A DNA stretch of 64,000 nucleotides. Origin: Ancylobacter tetraedralis (GTDB lineage: Bacteria > Pseudomonadota > Alphaproteobacteria > Rhizobiales > Xanthobacteraceae). The DNA lies in assembly GCF_014195655.1 (NCBI RefSeq), contig NZ_JACICD010000004.1:483929-547928 (forward strand). Reading direction: 5' to 3'. The notes under the pieces are model-generated. The model searched no databases, was not told where the DNA came from, and saw only the letters and a list, made by a program, of their open reading frames with translations. Position numbers and translations under genes: made by a program. This document shows, piece by piece, positions 17,504-29,694 of this stretch. Position 1 is the first letter of the stretch. Each line of letters begins with the position of its first letter.

Positions 17504-17514
<11 letters not shown>
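17122..17514 (+). CDS. DUF559 domain protein (Vsr-like nuclease fold) with a repeat-derived tail
   Basis: The 130 aa protein starts [23 protein letters not shown] and shows the DUF559 core: RFRRQEPI-type strand ([18 protein letters not shown]), IELDGGQH with the acidic residues of a restriction-endonuclease-like fold, and the last strand [10 protein letters not shown]. Activity is not established for most of the family. The final 20 or so residues ([13 protein letters not shown]) are coded by a CCTCACCCC/CTCTCCCCG repeat, so the tail is repeat read in frame. It interrupts metF-metH, overlaps the metH start by 11 bases, and is preceded by two more repeats. Confidence 0.8.
17455..17490. repeat. 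REP-like unit overlapping the end of the DUF559 gene
   Basis: CCTCACCCCGACCCTCTCCC followed by CGACGGGGAAAGGG, the same family as the units at 16985-17121. It codes the last residues of the DUF559 protein and ends about 14 bases before the metH start, where its AAAGGGAGCAGGAG end also serves as ribosome binding site. Confidence 0.6.
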
Positions 17515-21241
<3,727 letters not shown>

Positions 21242-21245
21242 ACCC

Positions 21246-22055
21246 ATGGCGGCGCTGAAAAAGGATGTACGGCGGGTGTGGCATTGGGCGCTGCTCGGTG
21301 TGCTGGTCTGGGCGGCGCTGGCCTATATCCTGCTGCCGCGGCTGTGGACGCATCACGAGCACCAGCCCGGTATCCGGCACATGCCGATGGTCACGCAGAC
21401 TAGCCAAGGCATTCCCGGCGACCCGATCGATGTGGGTCTCGTCGGCGCCCGCGAGGACGTGATCCGCGCCCTTTACGCGGCGGGCTGGACGGCGGCGGAC
21501 CCGGTGACGCTGAAGTCGAGCGTCGACATCATCGGCTCGGTGCTGCTGGACCGCCCGGACCCGCAGGCGCCGGTCAGCCCGCTCTATTATGACGGGCGCG
21601 TCGAGGATCTCGCCTTCGAGAAGGAGGTCGGCAAGAGCGCCGATCGTCGCGACCATGTGCGGCTATGGAAGGTGCTGGATCGCGGCACGGAGGGACGGGC
21701 GGTGTGGCTCGGCTCGGCGACCTATGATCGCGGCGTCGGCCTCAGCCATTATACCGGCGCCGTCACCCACCATATCGGCCCGGATGTCGACGCGGTGCGT
21801 GATCTGCTGGTCGACGATCTCAAGAAGGCGGGCGTCGTGCGCGAGGTCTATCAGGTGACGGGGCTTGGCCCCACCCTGTTCGGGCGCAATGGCGGGGGCG
21901 ATCCCTATTATACCGATGGCGAGATCTGGTTCGCCGATCTGATGCCGGACGGACAGAAGAACCCCGATCCACCCACCGTCATTGCCCCGCCGGCCGCGGT
22001 CGGCATCAAGGATGCGGTGTGGAGCACGGTAGCCGGGCTGGTCGGCCCGCACTAG
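21246..22055 (+). CDS. LssY C-terminal domain membrane-anchored protein
   Basis: The 269 aa product has one N-terminal transmembrane helix (WALLGVLVWAALAYILL) and a soluble domain at about 60-245. The DPIDVGLVGAREDVIRALYAAGWTAAD pattern matches the LssY_C family (named after a Legionella secretion-locus protein). Its function is not known; the family is often fused to or beside PAP2 phosphatase or DedA-like membrane proteins, none of which are here. It starts 4 bases after metH and may simply be cotranscribed with it. Confidence 0.8.
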   Translation: MAALKKDVRRVWHWALLGVLVWAALAYILLPRLWTHHEHQPGIRHMPMVTQTSQGIPGDPIDVGLVGAREDVIRALYAAGWTAADPVTLKSSVDIIGSVLLDRPDPQAPVSPLYYDGRVEDLAFEKEVGKSADRRDHVRLWKVLDRGTEGRAVWLGSATYDRGVGLSHYTGAVTHHIGPDVDAVRDLLVDDLKKAGVVREVYQVTGLGPTLFGRNGGGDPYYTDGEIWFADLMPDGQKNPDPPTVIAPPAAVGIKDAVWSTVAGLVGPH

Positions 22056-22132
22056 CGACGTCGGTGTGCAGCCGGGGATGGCGTTCGCGGGGACGGCAAG
22101 GCCGGCTGAAGTCTCGATCCCTGAAAACGACG

Positions 22133-22160
22133 AAGCCCCGGACGCGCGGGTCCGGGGCTT
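22133..22160. terminator. Hairpin between convergent genes
   Basis: AAGCCCCGGAC (22133-22143) and GTCCGGGGCTT (22150-22160) form a perfect 11-bp stem with a 6-base loop. It lies between the LssY_C gene (plus strand) and the outer membrane protein gene (minus strand). On the minus strand it is followed by CGTCGTTTTC, so it suits the barrel gene best but could serve both. Confidence 0.75.
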
Positions 22161-22194
22161 GCCGATCCGGTCCTGACGGGCGCTGGAGGCCGGA

Positions 22195-22968
22195 TCAGAA
22201 CTTGTAGTTCACGCCCATCTTCAGCGTCTGCAGGCTCACGTCGGCGCGGGTATTGGTAGACCCGTTCCAGCTGATATCGCCGAGATCCGTGTAGAGATAC
22301 TCGCCCTTGACGGTCCAGTTGTCGGTGATGGCGTATTCGAGACCGCCGCCCAGGGTCCAGCCCCACAGCGTCTCGCTGGCCGAGTTGCTGCCGCCCAGGA
22401 GCGGCTGCAGGTTGCCGTTGAGATAGCTGTTCCAGCCCTCGGAAACCTTCACGTTGCCCCAGGCGAGACCGCCGGTGACATAGGGAAGGAAGCGATCCAT
22501 GGAATAGCCCATGCGCGCCCGGACCGTGCCGAAGGACTCGATCTCGGTCTGGATGCTGCCGAACTGCTGGTCGAAATTGCCCGGGCTGGTGCGGACGCCG
22601 AAGTAATCAAGGTTGCCCTTGACCGAGCCGAACTGGAAGTCGGCTTCCGCGCCCAGCACGACATTGTTGGCGAACTGGTAGTTATAGCCGAACTGGAAGC
22701 CGCCGAACCAGCCCTCGGGATCAGCCGCCCCGCCATAGCCGTTCTGGTCCCAGCCCAGATACTTGTAGTTGAGATAATCGCGCCACGGCGCGGAGCTTTC
22801 GCCCCAGCCATAGCCGAAATTGCCACCGAGATAGAAGCCGGTCCAGGTGAAGACCGGAGCATACACCATCGGCGCTGCCTTCACCGGATAGGCGAGGTCG
22901 GCGGCGAAGGACGGAACTGCAAGCGCGACGACGGCCGCGCTGCCGAGAAGAAATGCTTTGATACTCAT
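22195..22968 (-). CDS. Outer membrane beta-barrel protein (Omp25/RopB-like)
   Basis: The 257 aa protein has a signal peptide (MSIKAFLLGSAAVVALAVPSFA) followed by ADLAYPVKAAP and FTWTGFYLGGNFGYGWG, the opening of small porin-family barrels abundant in Hyphomicrobiales. Alternating hydrophobic strands run to the C-terminus, which ends in Phe (KMGVNYKF), the usual Bam recognition signal. VLGAEADFQFG, FLPYVTGGLAWG and VKGEYLYTDLG are typical strands. It lies outside any operon, with an AT-rich upstream region (22969-23118) suitable for a strong promoter, and a terminator downstream. Confidence 0.92.
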   Translation of the reverse strand: MSIKAFLLGSAAVVALAVPSFAADLAYPVKAAPMVYAPVFTWTGFYLGGNFGYGWGESSAPWRDYLNYKYLGWDQNGYGGAADPEGWFGGFQFGYNYQFANNVVLGAEADFQFGSVKGNLDYFGVRTSPGNFDQQFGSIQTEIESFGTVRARMGYSMDRFLPYVTGGLAWGNVKVSEGWNSYLNGNLQPLLGGSNSASETLWGWTLGGGLEYAITDNWTVKGEYLYTDLGDISWNGSTNTRADVSLQTLKMGVNYKF

Positions 22969-23118
22969 GAATTACGCTCCCCCGAAGGATGAGCTGACCA
23001 TAGATTTCTAGACTTAATAAACTGTAACGGTCCCTTGCGTTTTTTGACTAAATGTATTTAGGCGAAACCCAAGATTCGCGCCGGCGCATAGACAGCCGGT
23101 GCGCCCGCGGTCCTTGCG

Positions 23119-24390
23119 TCAATGGCCGTCATGGATCGCCCGTTCCAGGAAGCGGGCGGCGCCGAGCGTAGCCCTGTCACGTCCGAACCGTCCCACCACC
23201 TGCACGCCGATCGGCAGGCCGCTGGCGCCGGTGAGGCCGGCCACGTTCACGCAGGGCGCGCCGGTCAGGGTCCACAGCCGGTTGAAGACGGGTGAGCCGG
23301 TCGTGGCATGTCCCGCCGGGGCCTCGCCGGTGGCGGAGAAGGTGAGGATGGCATCGAACCCGGCCGCGGCATCGGCCAGCGCATGGCGCGCACGCCGCGA
23401 GGCCCGGCGGGCGGCGTCATATTCGTCGGGGGTCACGTGCTGGGCACTCGCGAGGTAGCTGGCGAGCGTGTCCGACAGCTCGCCGTGGTGGCGGTCCCAT
23501 TCGTCGGCGAAGGCGAGCGCGGCCTCGAAGGCCTGCACCGGGCCGCAGGCGGCATCGGCGGCCTCCACCTCGGCCGGCAGGTCGAGCACGCTGACGCGGG
23601 CGCCGGCCTTCTGCGCGGCGCGCGCGGCCGCCTCCAGCGCGGCATGGGCGTCCGGCGCGGCGAGGTGGGCGCGCGCCGTGCTCACCAGTGCGAAATGCGG
23701 CACATGCCCGTCATCCGCCGGGATGAGGTCGCGCCCGCTGATGGCCGCGGCCGCGAAAGCCACATCCGCCACATGGGCGCCGAACAGGCCAAGCGTGTCG
23801 AGCGACCAGGCGAAGGGCTTGAGGCCCAGCACCGGCAGCAGCTTGAAGGAGGGCTTGTAGCCGGTGACGCCGCAGAACGAGGCGGGGCGGATGATCGAGC
23901 CGCCGGTCTGCGTGCCGAGCGTGATGGGCAGCATGCCCGCCGCCACCGCCGCCGCCGAGCCGGCCGAGGAACCGCCCGGCGTGTGCGACAGACGGCGCGG
24001 GTTGCGAGTCGGGGACGGCTGCATGAAGGCGAACTCGGTCGTCGACATCTTGCCCGCGATCAGCCCGCCGGCCCGCACCGCCATGCGCACGATCGCCGCG
24101 TCCGCCACCGGACGGTAGCCGGTATAAATCGGCGAGCCGCGCCCCGTGGGAAAGTCGACCGTGTCGATGATATCCTTAACACCCACCGGCAGGCCGGCGA
24201 GCGGACGCGCCGCCAGCCCGGGGGCGCGGGCCTGCGTGAGCAGCGCGTCGGCGTCCAGCGCGGTGAAGGCCTGCACGTCGCCCTCCCGCGTGCGAATGGC
24301 TTCAAGGCAGCGCTCGGCGACATCGAGCGGGGTCAGGCGTCCGGCGCGGATGGCCTGGGCGAGGGCGGCGGCGGAGAGCATCTCGGTCAT
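23119..24390 (-). CDS. Amidase signature family hydrolase
   Basis: The 423 aa protein carries the amidase-signature Ser-cisSer-Lys triad: Lys in LPVGVKDIIDT, the cis-Ser in HTPGGSSAGSAAAVA and the nucleophile Ser in TQTGGSIIRPASFCG. It is shorter than GatA and lacks GatA-specific context; no gatCB neighbours exist. The substrate is unknown; such stand-alone enzymes act on small amides or lactam-derived compounds. The ATG at 24390 gives the standard N-terminus (MTEMLSAAALAQAIRAGRLTPLDV). The frame stays open upstream only because of GC bias. It is divergent from the diguanylate cyclase gene. Confidence 0.88.
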   Translation of the reverse strand: MTEMLSAAALAQAIRAGRLTPLDVAERCLEAIRTREGDVQAFTALDADALLTQARAPGLAARPLAGLPVGVKDIIDTVDFPTGRGSPIYTGYRPVADAAIVRMAVRAGGLIAGKMSTTEFAFMQPSPTRNPRRLSHTPGGSSAGSAAAVAAGMLPITLGTQTGGSIIRPASFCGVTGYKPSFKLLPVLGLKPFAWSLDTLGLFGAHVADVAFAAAAISGRDLIPADDGHVPHFALVSTARAHLAAPDAHAALEAAARAAQKAGARVSVLDLPAEVEAADAACGPVQAFEAALAFADEWDRHHGELSDTLASYLASAQHVTPDEYDAARRASRRARHALADAAAGFDAILTFSATGEAPAGHATTGSPVFNRLWTLTGAPCVNVAGLTGASGLPIGVQVVGRFGRDRATLGAARFLERAIHDGH

Positions 24391-24567
24391 GCCTCGCCTG
24401 TCGCATGCGCGCGAAAGTAGAGCAAGACCGATATTCGGCCCTCTTGCGGGTGGCGGGGTACGGCATTCGCGGGGGAACCGGCGCGGCCCGGTTCGTGGCG
24501 CCGGTCTCCCGGCACGTCTATGCTGCTCCGGGTCGGCGGGTCGGTCGATTCGTTTCCGGCAGGGGCA

Positions 24568-25770
24568 ATGCGGGGCGCCACTTTTCTTCTTGTCATCAAT
24601 GGCTTCATCGGCCTTTCCTTTGCCGCTGCGTTTCTCGGTCTGTCCTGGCGCTCGCGTCTCGAATTGGGGCGCTGGTGCGCTGCCGGCTTCGTGTCGGCCG
24701 CCGCGACGGTGACGGTGGAGGCGCTGGCGCCGCTCATAGCCTCGGCGCGCCTGCTGTCCGGCCTGTCCTTCTCGCTTCTGCTGCTTGCCCTGACGCTGAT
24801 CGCGGCGGGGCTGACCCGTCATTACCGACCCGGCCTGTCCGTGGCACCCGCCATCATCCTGTGGGCCTGCTGCACGCTGTTCAATGTGGCCGTGACCTAT
24901 GATCTGCCGCGGGGAACGCTCACGCACGGGCTTGCCTATCAGGGGCCGTTCGCGGCGATGGCGGCTCTGGGCGCTGCCCGTGTGCTGGGCTCGGGCCGGC
25001 GCGGCCCATGGGACCGCCTGCTCGCCGGTATCCTCGTCCTCGTCTCGCTGCAGTTTCTCGCCAAGGCCGGCGCGCCGCTGTTCGGCGATGGCATGGCGCC
25101 GAGTGTGCGCGGCTATGTGATGAGCGTCTATGCCTATTATTCGCAGACCGTCGGCGCGGTGCTGTCTCTGCTGCTGGGACTCGCGCTGCTGGGTGTGATC
25201 GTCGCCGAACTGGTGGCGGAAACGGCACGGCGGCTGGAGCATGATCACCTCTCGGGCGCGCTCACCCGCGCGGCCTTTCTCGATCGCGCCACATCCTTCA
25301 CGAGGCGCCCGCGATCCGATCGGCCAGCCTGCCTGGTCATGGCCGACCTCGACCGCTTCAAGTCGATCAACGACCGCTTCGGCCATGCCGCGGGCGATGA
25401 GGTGATCGGCATTTTCGGCGCCGTGCTGCGCAACCTCTCCCAGCCGGGGGGCCTGTGCGGGCGGCTTGGCGGCGAGGAGTTCTGCCTGCTGCTGCCGGAT
25501 CTGGACATCCGGGAGGCGCCCGCGCGGCTGGAGGCCATTCGCGCCGCGTTGGCCGGCCGGACCTACCAGCTCGTGCCGGCCGGGGTGCGCGTCACGGCGA
25601 GTTTCGGCGTGGCGATGATCGGCGAGCGCGAGGCGCTGGACAGCGCGATGCGCCGGGCCGACCGCGCCCTCTACGATGCCAAGGCGGGCGGGCGCGACGG
25701 CTATGTGCTGGCAGATCTGCCGGCCGAAGGCGCCCGCCCGGCCGCGCCGCCGGGCTGGATCGACGGGTGA
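24568..25770 (+). CDS. Membrane-bound diguanylate cyclase
   Basis: This makes cyclic di-GMP from two GTP. The 400 aa protein has about six transmembrane helices in residues 1-215 and a GGDEF domain at about 230-385. The active site is GGEEF near residue 302 (CGRLGGEEFCLLLPDL), with MADLDRFKSINDRFGHAAGDEV just before. The inhibitory I-site RxxD is missing (QPGG in its place), so product inhibition may be weak. Start choice: ATG 24568 with AGGGG close by; an in-frame ATG at 24520 adds 16 residues. The sensory part is not a domain I recognise. Confidence 0.88.
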   Translation: MRGATFLLVINGFIGLSFAAAFLGLSWRSRLELGRWCAAGFVSAAATVTVEALAPLIASARLLSGLSFSLLLLALTLIAAGLTRHYRPGLSVAPAIILWACCTLFNVAVTYDLPRGTLTHGLAYQGPFAAMAALGAARVLGSGRRGPWDRLLAGILVLVSLQFLAKAGAPLFGDGMAPSVRGYVMSVYAYYSQTVGAVLSLLLGLALLGVIVAELVAETARRLEHDHLSGALTRAAFLDRATSFTRRPRSDRPACLVMADLDRFKSINDRFGHAAGDEVIGIFGAVLRNLSQPGGLCGRLGGEEFCLLLPDLDIREAPARLEAIRAALAGRTYQLVPAGVRVTASFGVAMIGEREALDSAMRRADRALYDAKAGGRDGYVLADLPAEGARPAAPPGWIDG

Positions 25771-25893
25771 CGCGCGGGCTTCACCGGCGTCTCATCGGCT
25801 TTCGTGATGGATGGCCGCGCGGAATTTCGTTTGAAGCCTTGCCGCAGGAGAGGTAAGCGCGGATTCTCTCAAGTCGGGCGTGGGCGCGGTGCA

Positions 25894-26742
25894 ATGAACA
25901 TTCTGTCGATCCAGTCATGGGTTGCCTACGGCCATGTGGGCAACGCCTCGGCGATGTTTCCCATGCAGCGGCTCGGCCATGAGGTGTGGGGCATCCATAC
26001 CGTGCAGTTCTCCAACCATACCGGCTATGGCGCCTGGCGCGGCGAGGTATTCGGCGGCGGGCTGATCCGCGAGCTGGTGGGGGGGCTGGAGGATCGCAAC
26101 GTGCTGCCGCGCTGCGATGGCGTGCTCTCGGGCTACATGGGCACGGCCGAGATCGGCGATGCGATCCTCGACGCGGTCGGCCGGGTCAAGGCGGCGAATT
26201 CAAGCGCGCATTATTGCTGCGATCCGGTGATGGGCGACGTGGGCTCCGGGCTGTTCGTGCGGGCCGGCATTCCCGAATTCATGCGCGCGCGCGCCGTGCC
26301 GGCGGCGGACCTCATCACCCCGAACCAGTTCGAGCTCGAAATCCTCGCCGGCCATGGCACCGGCACGCTGGCGCAAGCTCTGGCCGCTTGCGACGCGGTG
26401 CACGCCACCGGGCCGCGCGTCATACTGGTGACGAGCCTGCACACCGAGGAGACGCCGGCCGATTCCATCGACCTCATCGCCTCGGGCCCGGACGGGCGAT
26501 TCCGCGTGCGCACGCCCCGGCTCGCCATTTCGGCCAGCGGGGCGGGCGATGCCATCGCGGCGCTGTTCTTCGTGCACTGGAAGACGACGCATTCCACCGC
26601 ACAGGCCCTCTCGATGGCGGCGTCTTCGGCCTATGGTTTGCTTGCCCGGACCGTTGCCGCCGGCGCGACGGAGATTCTCACCGTCGCGGCGCAGGATGAA
26701 TTCGTATCGCCGTCCCGCATTTTCACACCAGAGAAGCTCTGA
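25894..26742 (+). CDS. pdxY: Pyridoxal kinase
   Basis: PdxY phosphorylates pyridoxal (salvage of vitamin B6). The 282 aa ribokinase-like protein starts MNILSIQSWVAYGHVGNASA and contains HTVQFSNHTGYGAWRG, GVLSGYMGTAEIGDAI and CDPVMGD. The anion-hole segment is ASGAGDAIAALF with the catalytic Asp. The Cys of PdxY proteins is present in HYCCDPVMGD. An open frame continues upstream to 25804 but begins with non-family residues. It heads a three-gene run with a PhzF-like and a Nudix gene (gaps of 3 and 6 bases). Confidence 0.93.
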   Translation: MNILSIQSWVAYGHVGNASAMFPMQRLGHEVWGIHTVQFSNHTGYGAWRGEVFGGGLIRELVGGLEDRNVLPRCDGVLSGYMGTAEIGDAILDAVGRVKAANSSAHYCCDPVMGDVGSGLFVRAGIPEFMRARAVPAADLITPNQFELEILAGHGTGTLAQALAACDAVHATGPRVILVTSLHTEETPADSIDLIASGPDGRFRVRTPRLAISASGAGDAIAALFFVHWKTTHSTAQALSMAASSAYGLLARTVAAGATEILTVAAQDEFVSPSRIFTPEKL

Positions 26743-26745
26743 CCC

Positions 26746-27642
26746 ATGGCCCGTCGCTTCGTCACGCTCGACGTTTTCACCGACCGCGCCCTCTCGGGCA
26801 ATCCGCTGGCCGTCGTGCTCGATGCCGAGGGACTCGACGGCAACCAGATGCAGGCCATCGCCCGCGAGTTCAACCTGTCCGAGACGGTCTTCCTGGTGAA
26901 GCCGCAGGAGGAGGAGAGCCGCGCCCGGCTGCGCATCTTCACCGTCAATCACGAACTTCCCTTCGCCGGCCATCCCACGGTCGGCACGGCGGTGCTGCTC
27001 GCCATTCGCGACGGGGTCGAGACGTCGACAGCCTTCGTGCTGGAGGAGAATGTCGGCGCCGTGCCCTGCCATGTGACGGTGAAAGGTCCCCGGCTCGGCC
27101 ATGCCATCTTCACCGTGCCGCGCGTTCCCGAAATCCTCGACGCCCAGCCGATGAGCGTGGAAGCCTGCGCCCAGGCGCTCGGCCTCGACACGTCCGACAT
27201 CGGCTTCGACGATTACCGCCCGGTGGTGGCCTCGGCGGGCGTGCCGTTCGTCTGCGTGCCGCTGGCCTCGCGCTCGGCGCTGGCGCGCATCAGCCCCAGC
27301 GCGGCGCGGCTCATCGGCACGTTCGGCAGCGAAGCGGAATCGGTCTACGTGTTCTGCCGCGACGAGGATGGCGAGGGCGATTTCCGCGCCCGCATGTTCG
27401 GCGCCAACATGGGCATCGACGAGGATCCGGCGACCGGCTCGGCCGCCGCCTCGCTCGCTGCCGTGCTGCTGGCGGGCGAGAAGCCGGGCGATGGGTTCAA
27501 TGCGTTCGACATCCTGCAGGGCGTCGAGATGGGCCGGCCGAGCCTGGTGCGGCTCGGGCTGGAAGTGACGGGTGGCGTGCTCGCCTCCGTCACCATCGGT
27601 GGCGGCGCGGTGATCGTCTCCGAGGGCACGCTGCATGTGTGA
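26746..27642 (+). CDS. PhzF-family isomerase/epimerase-like protein
   Basis: The 298 aa protein has the two-domain fold of PhzF and diaminopimelate epimerase. Marks are the N-terminal FVTLDVFTDRALSGNPLAVVLDA, the catalytic Glu in FNLSETVFL, NHELPFAGHPTVGTA and the repeat-domain GIDEDPATGSAAASLAAVLL. No phenazine genes are nearby, so a role in phenazine synthesis is unlikely; most such proteins have unknown substrates. It lies between pdxY and a Nudix gene in one probable operon. Confidence 0.9.
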   Translation: MARRFVTLDVFTDRALSGNPLAVVLDAEGLDGNQMQAIAREFNLSETVFLVKPQEEESRARLRIFTVNHELPFAGHPTVGTAVLLAIRDGVETSTAFVLEENVGAVPCHVTVKGPRLGHAIFTVPRVPEILDAQPMSVEACAQALGLDTSDIGFDDYRPVVASAGVPFVCVPLASRSALARISPSAARLIGTFGSEAESVYVFCRDEDGEGDFRARMFGANMGIDEDPATGSAAASLAAVLLAGEKPGDGFNAFDILQGVEMGRPSLVRLGLEVTGGVLASVTIGGGAVIVSEGTLHV

Positions 27643-27648
27643 CGCGGC

Positions 27649-28410
27649 ATGACCGCGGCCGTCGCCTATCGCCCGGACATCACCGAGATCGACCGGCTGG
27701 ATATGCGGATCGATCGCGGACCCTGCGGCTTCGCGGAGGAAAGCCGGGCCGCCATCGAGGCGCATTTCACCGAGCGCGTGCTGCGGCAGCCGAGCATCTG
27801 GAACGGGCGCGTGCTGGTGCTGGCCTCGCATGGGCTGGAGGCGGGCGCGCTGACGGGCCGCTATGTCGAGACCGACTATGCCGCCCTGCTCTGGCTGCTC
27901 GGCACAGAGCCGCCACATCCATTGGCGCGCAACGGCTTCGCCATGGGCGCGCTGCGTGGGGCGGATGGCGGCTTCGTGCTGGCCCGCATGGCGCCCTGGA
28001 CCGCCAATGCCGGGCGCATCTATTTCGCCGCCGGCACGCCGGACCCCGACGATGTCACCCCCGACGGGCGGGTGGACCTCGAGGCCAGCGTGTGGCGTGA
28101 ACTTCACGAGGAAACCGGCCTGTCACCGCGCGACGCGACACCCGCGCCCGGCTGGACGTTGCTGCGCGATGAGCGCCGCGTGGCGCTGCTGCGCCAGATC
28201 ATCTCCCCCGACAGTGCCGAGGATGTGGCCCGCCGCATCCGCGCCCATATCCACGCGCAGGAACGCTCCGAGATCGACGCGGTGATCATCGCCCGCGGTC
28301 CCGACGACATCTGCGCGGGCATGCCGCCGTTCATCCGGGCCTATCTCGCGCATGTCTGGGGCAGCATGTCTGGGGGCAAGGCGAAAAGCCCGCGTGACTT
28401 TTCGGACTGA
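27649..28410 (+). CDS. Nudix hydrolase
   Basis: The 253 aa protein has a Nudix box half that is intact (WRELHEETGLS, matching REUxEExGU), while the expected upstream Glu of the G-x5-E-x7 part is not in register (GRVDLEASVW). The N-terminal 100 residues are a separate region. Nudix enzymes hydrolyse nucleoside diphosphate derivatives; the substrate cannot be read here. It is cotranscribed with pdxY and the phzF-like gene, which hints at cofactor or nucleotide housekeeping. Confidence 0.82.
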   Translation: MTAAVAYRPDITEIDRLDMRIDRGPCGFAEESRAAIEAHFTERVLRQPSIWNGRVLVLASHGLEAGALTGRYVETDYAALLWLLGTEPPHPLARNGFAMGALRGADGGFVLARMAPWTANAGRIYFAAGTPDPDDVTPDGRVDLEASVWRELHEETGLSPRDATPAPGWTLLRDERRVALLRQIISPDSAEDVARRIRAHIHAQERSEIDAVIIARGPDDICAGMPPFIRAYLAHVWGSMSGGKAKSPRDFSD

Positions 28411-28504
28411 ACAGTTCGAAAATGGCACAACGCTCGCATGTGTCGGCGCATAAAGCGGCCGCGCAGGCGTGAGCCGCCTTCCTTATCGTCGCGGAGATAG
28501 AGAG

Positions 28505-29545
28505 ATGGTCGTGAAGTCGTCCGAAACACTGCCGCTTTTTTCGTCAGGGGTGATTGATCGACGGCAGTTGCTGGCGCTTGGCGCCGGCGCGGTCGCGCTT
28601 TCGGCCTTCGGTGGCGCGGCGTTGGCCGCCGCCAAGACCCGGCCCATCAAGGTCGCGGCGATCTACACCGTGCCGGTGGAGCAGCAATGGGTGTCGCGCA
28701 TCCACAAGGCGCTGAAAGCGGCCGAGGCGCGCGGCGACATCACCTATAAATTCTCCGAGAATGTCGCCAACACCGATTACGAGCGGGTGATGCGGCAATA
28801 TTCGCAGGAGGGCGCGGACCTCGTGGTGGGCGAGGTGTTCGCGGTGGAGCGCCCGGCGCGCAAGGTGGCGGCGGATTATCCAAATACCGCCTATCTCATG
28901 GGCTCCTCCTTCGGCCCCACCAAGCCGAACTTCTCGGTGTTCGACAATTTCATCCACGAGCCGTCCTATCTCACCGGCATGGTGGCGGGAAAGCTCACCA
29001 AGTCGAACGTCATCGGGCTGGTCGGCGGCTACGCCATTCCCGAGGTGAACCGGCTGATGCAGGCCTTCATGGAAGGCGCGCAGGCGGTGAATCCGAAGGT
29101 GAAGTTCATCGTCACCTTCATCAACTCCTGGTACGACCCGCCCAAGGCGAAGGAAGCCGCCTTCGCCCAGATCGACAAGGGCGCGGACATTCTCTACGCC
29201 GAGCGCTTCGGCGTGTCGGATGCCGCCAAAGAGCGCGGCGTGAAGGCGATCGGCAACGTCATCGACACCTCCGCCCAGTATCCCGGCACGGTGGTGGCCT
29301 CGGCCCTGTGGCAGATGGAGCCGACCATCGACAAGGCGATCGCCGCAGTGACGGCGGGTACCTTCGTCGCCGCCGATTACGGCCCCTACAGCTACATGGC
29401 CGAGGGTGGCGCGAGCCTCGCACCGCTCGATCCCAAGCTGGTGCCGCCCGATGTCGTCGACCTCGTTCTCGTCAAGGAGAAGGAGATCAAGGACGGCCTG
29501 TTCCGGGTGAACGTGAACGACGGCGAGCCCAAGTCGACGCTGTGA
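28505..29545 (+). CDS. BMP-family ABC transporter substrate-binding protein
   Basis: This periplasmic binding protein delivers its ligand to the permease pair encoded downstream. At 346 aa it has a Tat-like signal (DRRQLLALGAGAVALSAFGGAALAA), then the Bmp/Med domain: KVAAIYTVPVEQQWVSRIHKAL, ADLVVGEVFAVE, SYLTGMVAGKLTKSNVIGLVGG. BMP proteins characterised elsewhere bind nucleosides or purine derivatives; the linked cytosine-deaminase-like gene supports a nucleobase or nucleoside ligand. The start is ATG 28505 with GGAG upstream; GTG at 28469 is an alternative. Confidence 0.9.
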   Translation: MVVKSSETLPLFSSGVIDRRQLLALGAGAVALSAFGGAALAAAKTRPIKVAAIYTVPVEQQWVSRIHKALKAAEARGDITYKFSENVANTDYERVMRQYSQEGADLVVGEVFAVERPARKVAADYPNTAYLMGSSFGPTKPNFSVFDNFIHEPSYLTGMVAGKLTKSNVIGLVGGYAIPEVNRLMQAFMEGAQAVNPKVKFIVTFINSWYDPPKAKEAAFAQIDKGADILYAERFGVSDAAKERGVKAIGNVIDTSAQYPGTVVASALWQMEPTIDKAIAAVTAGTFVAADYGPYSYMAEGGASLAPLDPKLVPPDVVDLVLVKEKEIKDGLFRVNVNDGEPKSTL

Positions 29546-29599
29546 CGTGCGCTGCTCCTCCCTGACGTGGGGAGGTCGGTCGGTGAGGGATCTTCGCCG

Positions 29600-29665
29600 C
29601 TCCGCAAGGCGCAACCCCTCGCCGACCCGCTGCGCGGGCACCTCTCCCCGTCGGGGAGAGGTGGA
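29600..29665. repeat. REP-like palindrome between binding-protein and ATPase genes
   Basis: CACCTCTCCCCG (29639-29650) and CGGGGAGAGGTG (29652-29663) are perfectly inverted around one T. The left half (ACCCCTCGCCGACCCGCTGC) closely matches 43430-43450. In an operon such a hairpin between the binding-protein gene and the ATPase gene would favour higher expression of the former. Confidence 0.65.
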
Positions 29666-29694
29666 GAGAGTCCCTTCAGGCGGCAGCCACACCG

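Noticed and set aside
26746..27642. Phenazine biosynthesis locus
   Set aside because: Only the widespread PhzF-like fold is present; no phzA, B, C, D, E or G genes are near, and the neighbours are pdxY and a Nudix gene.
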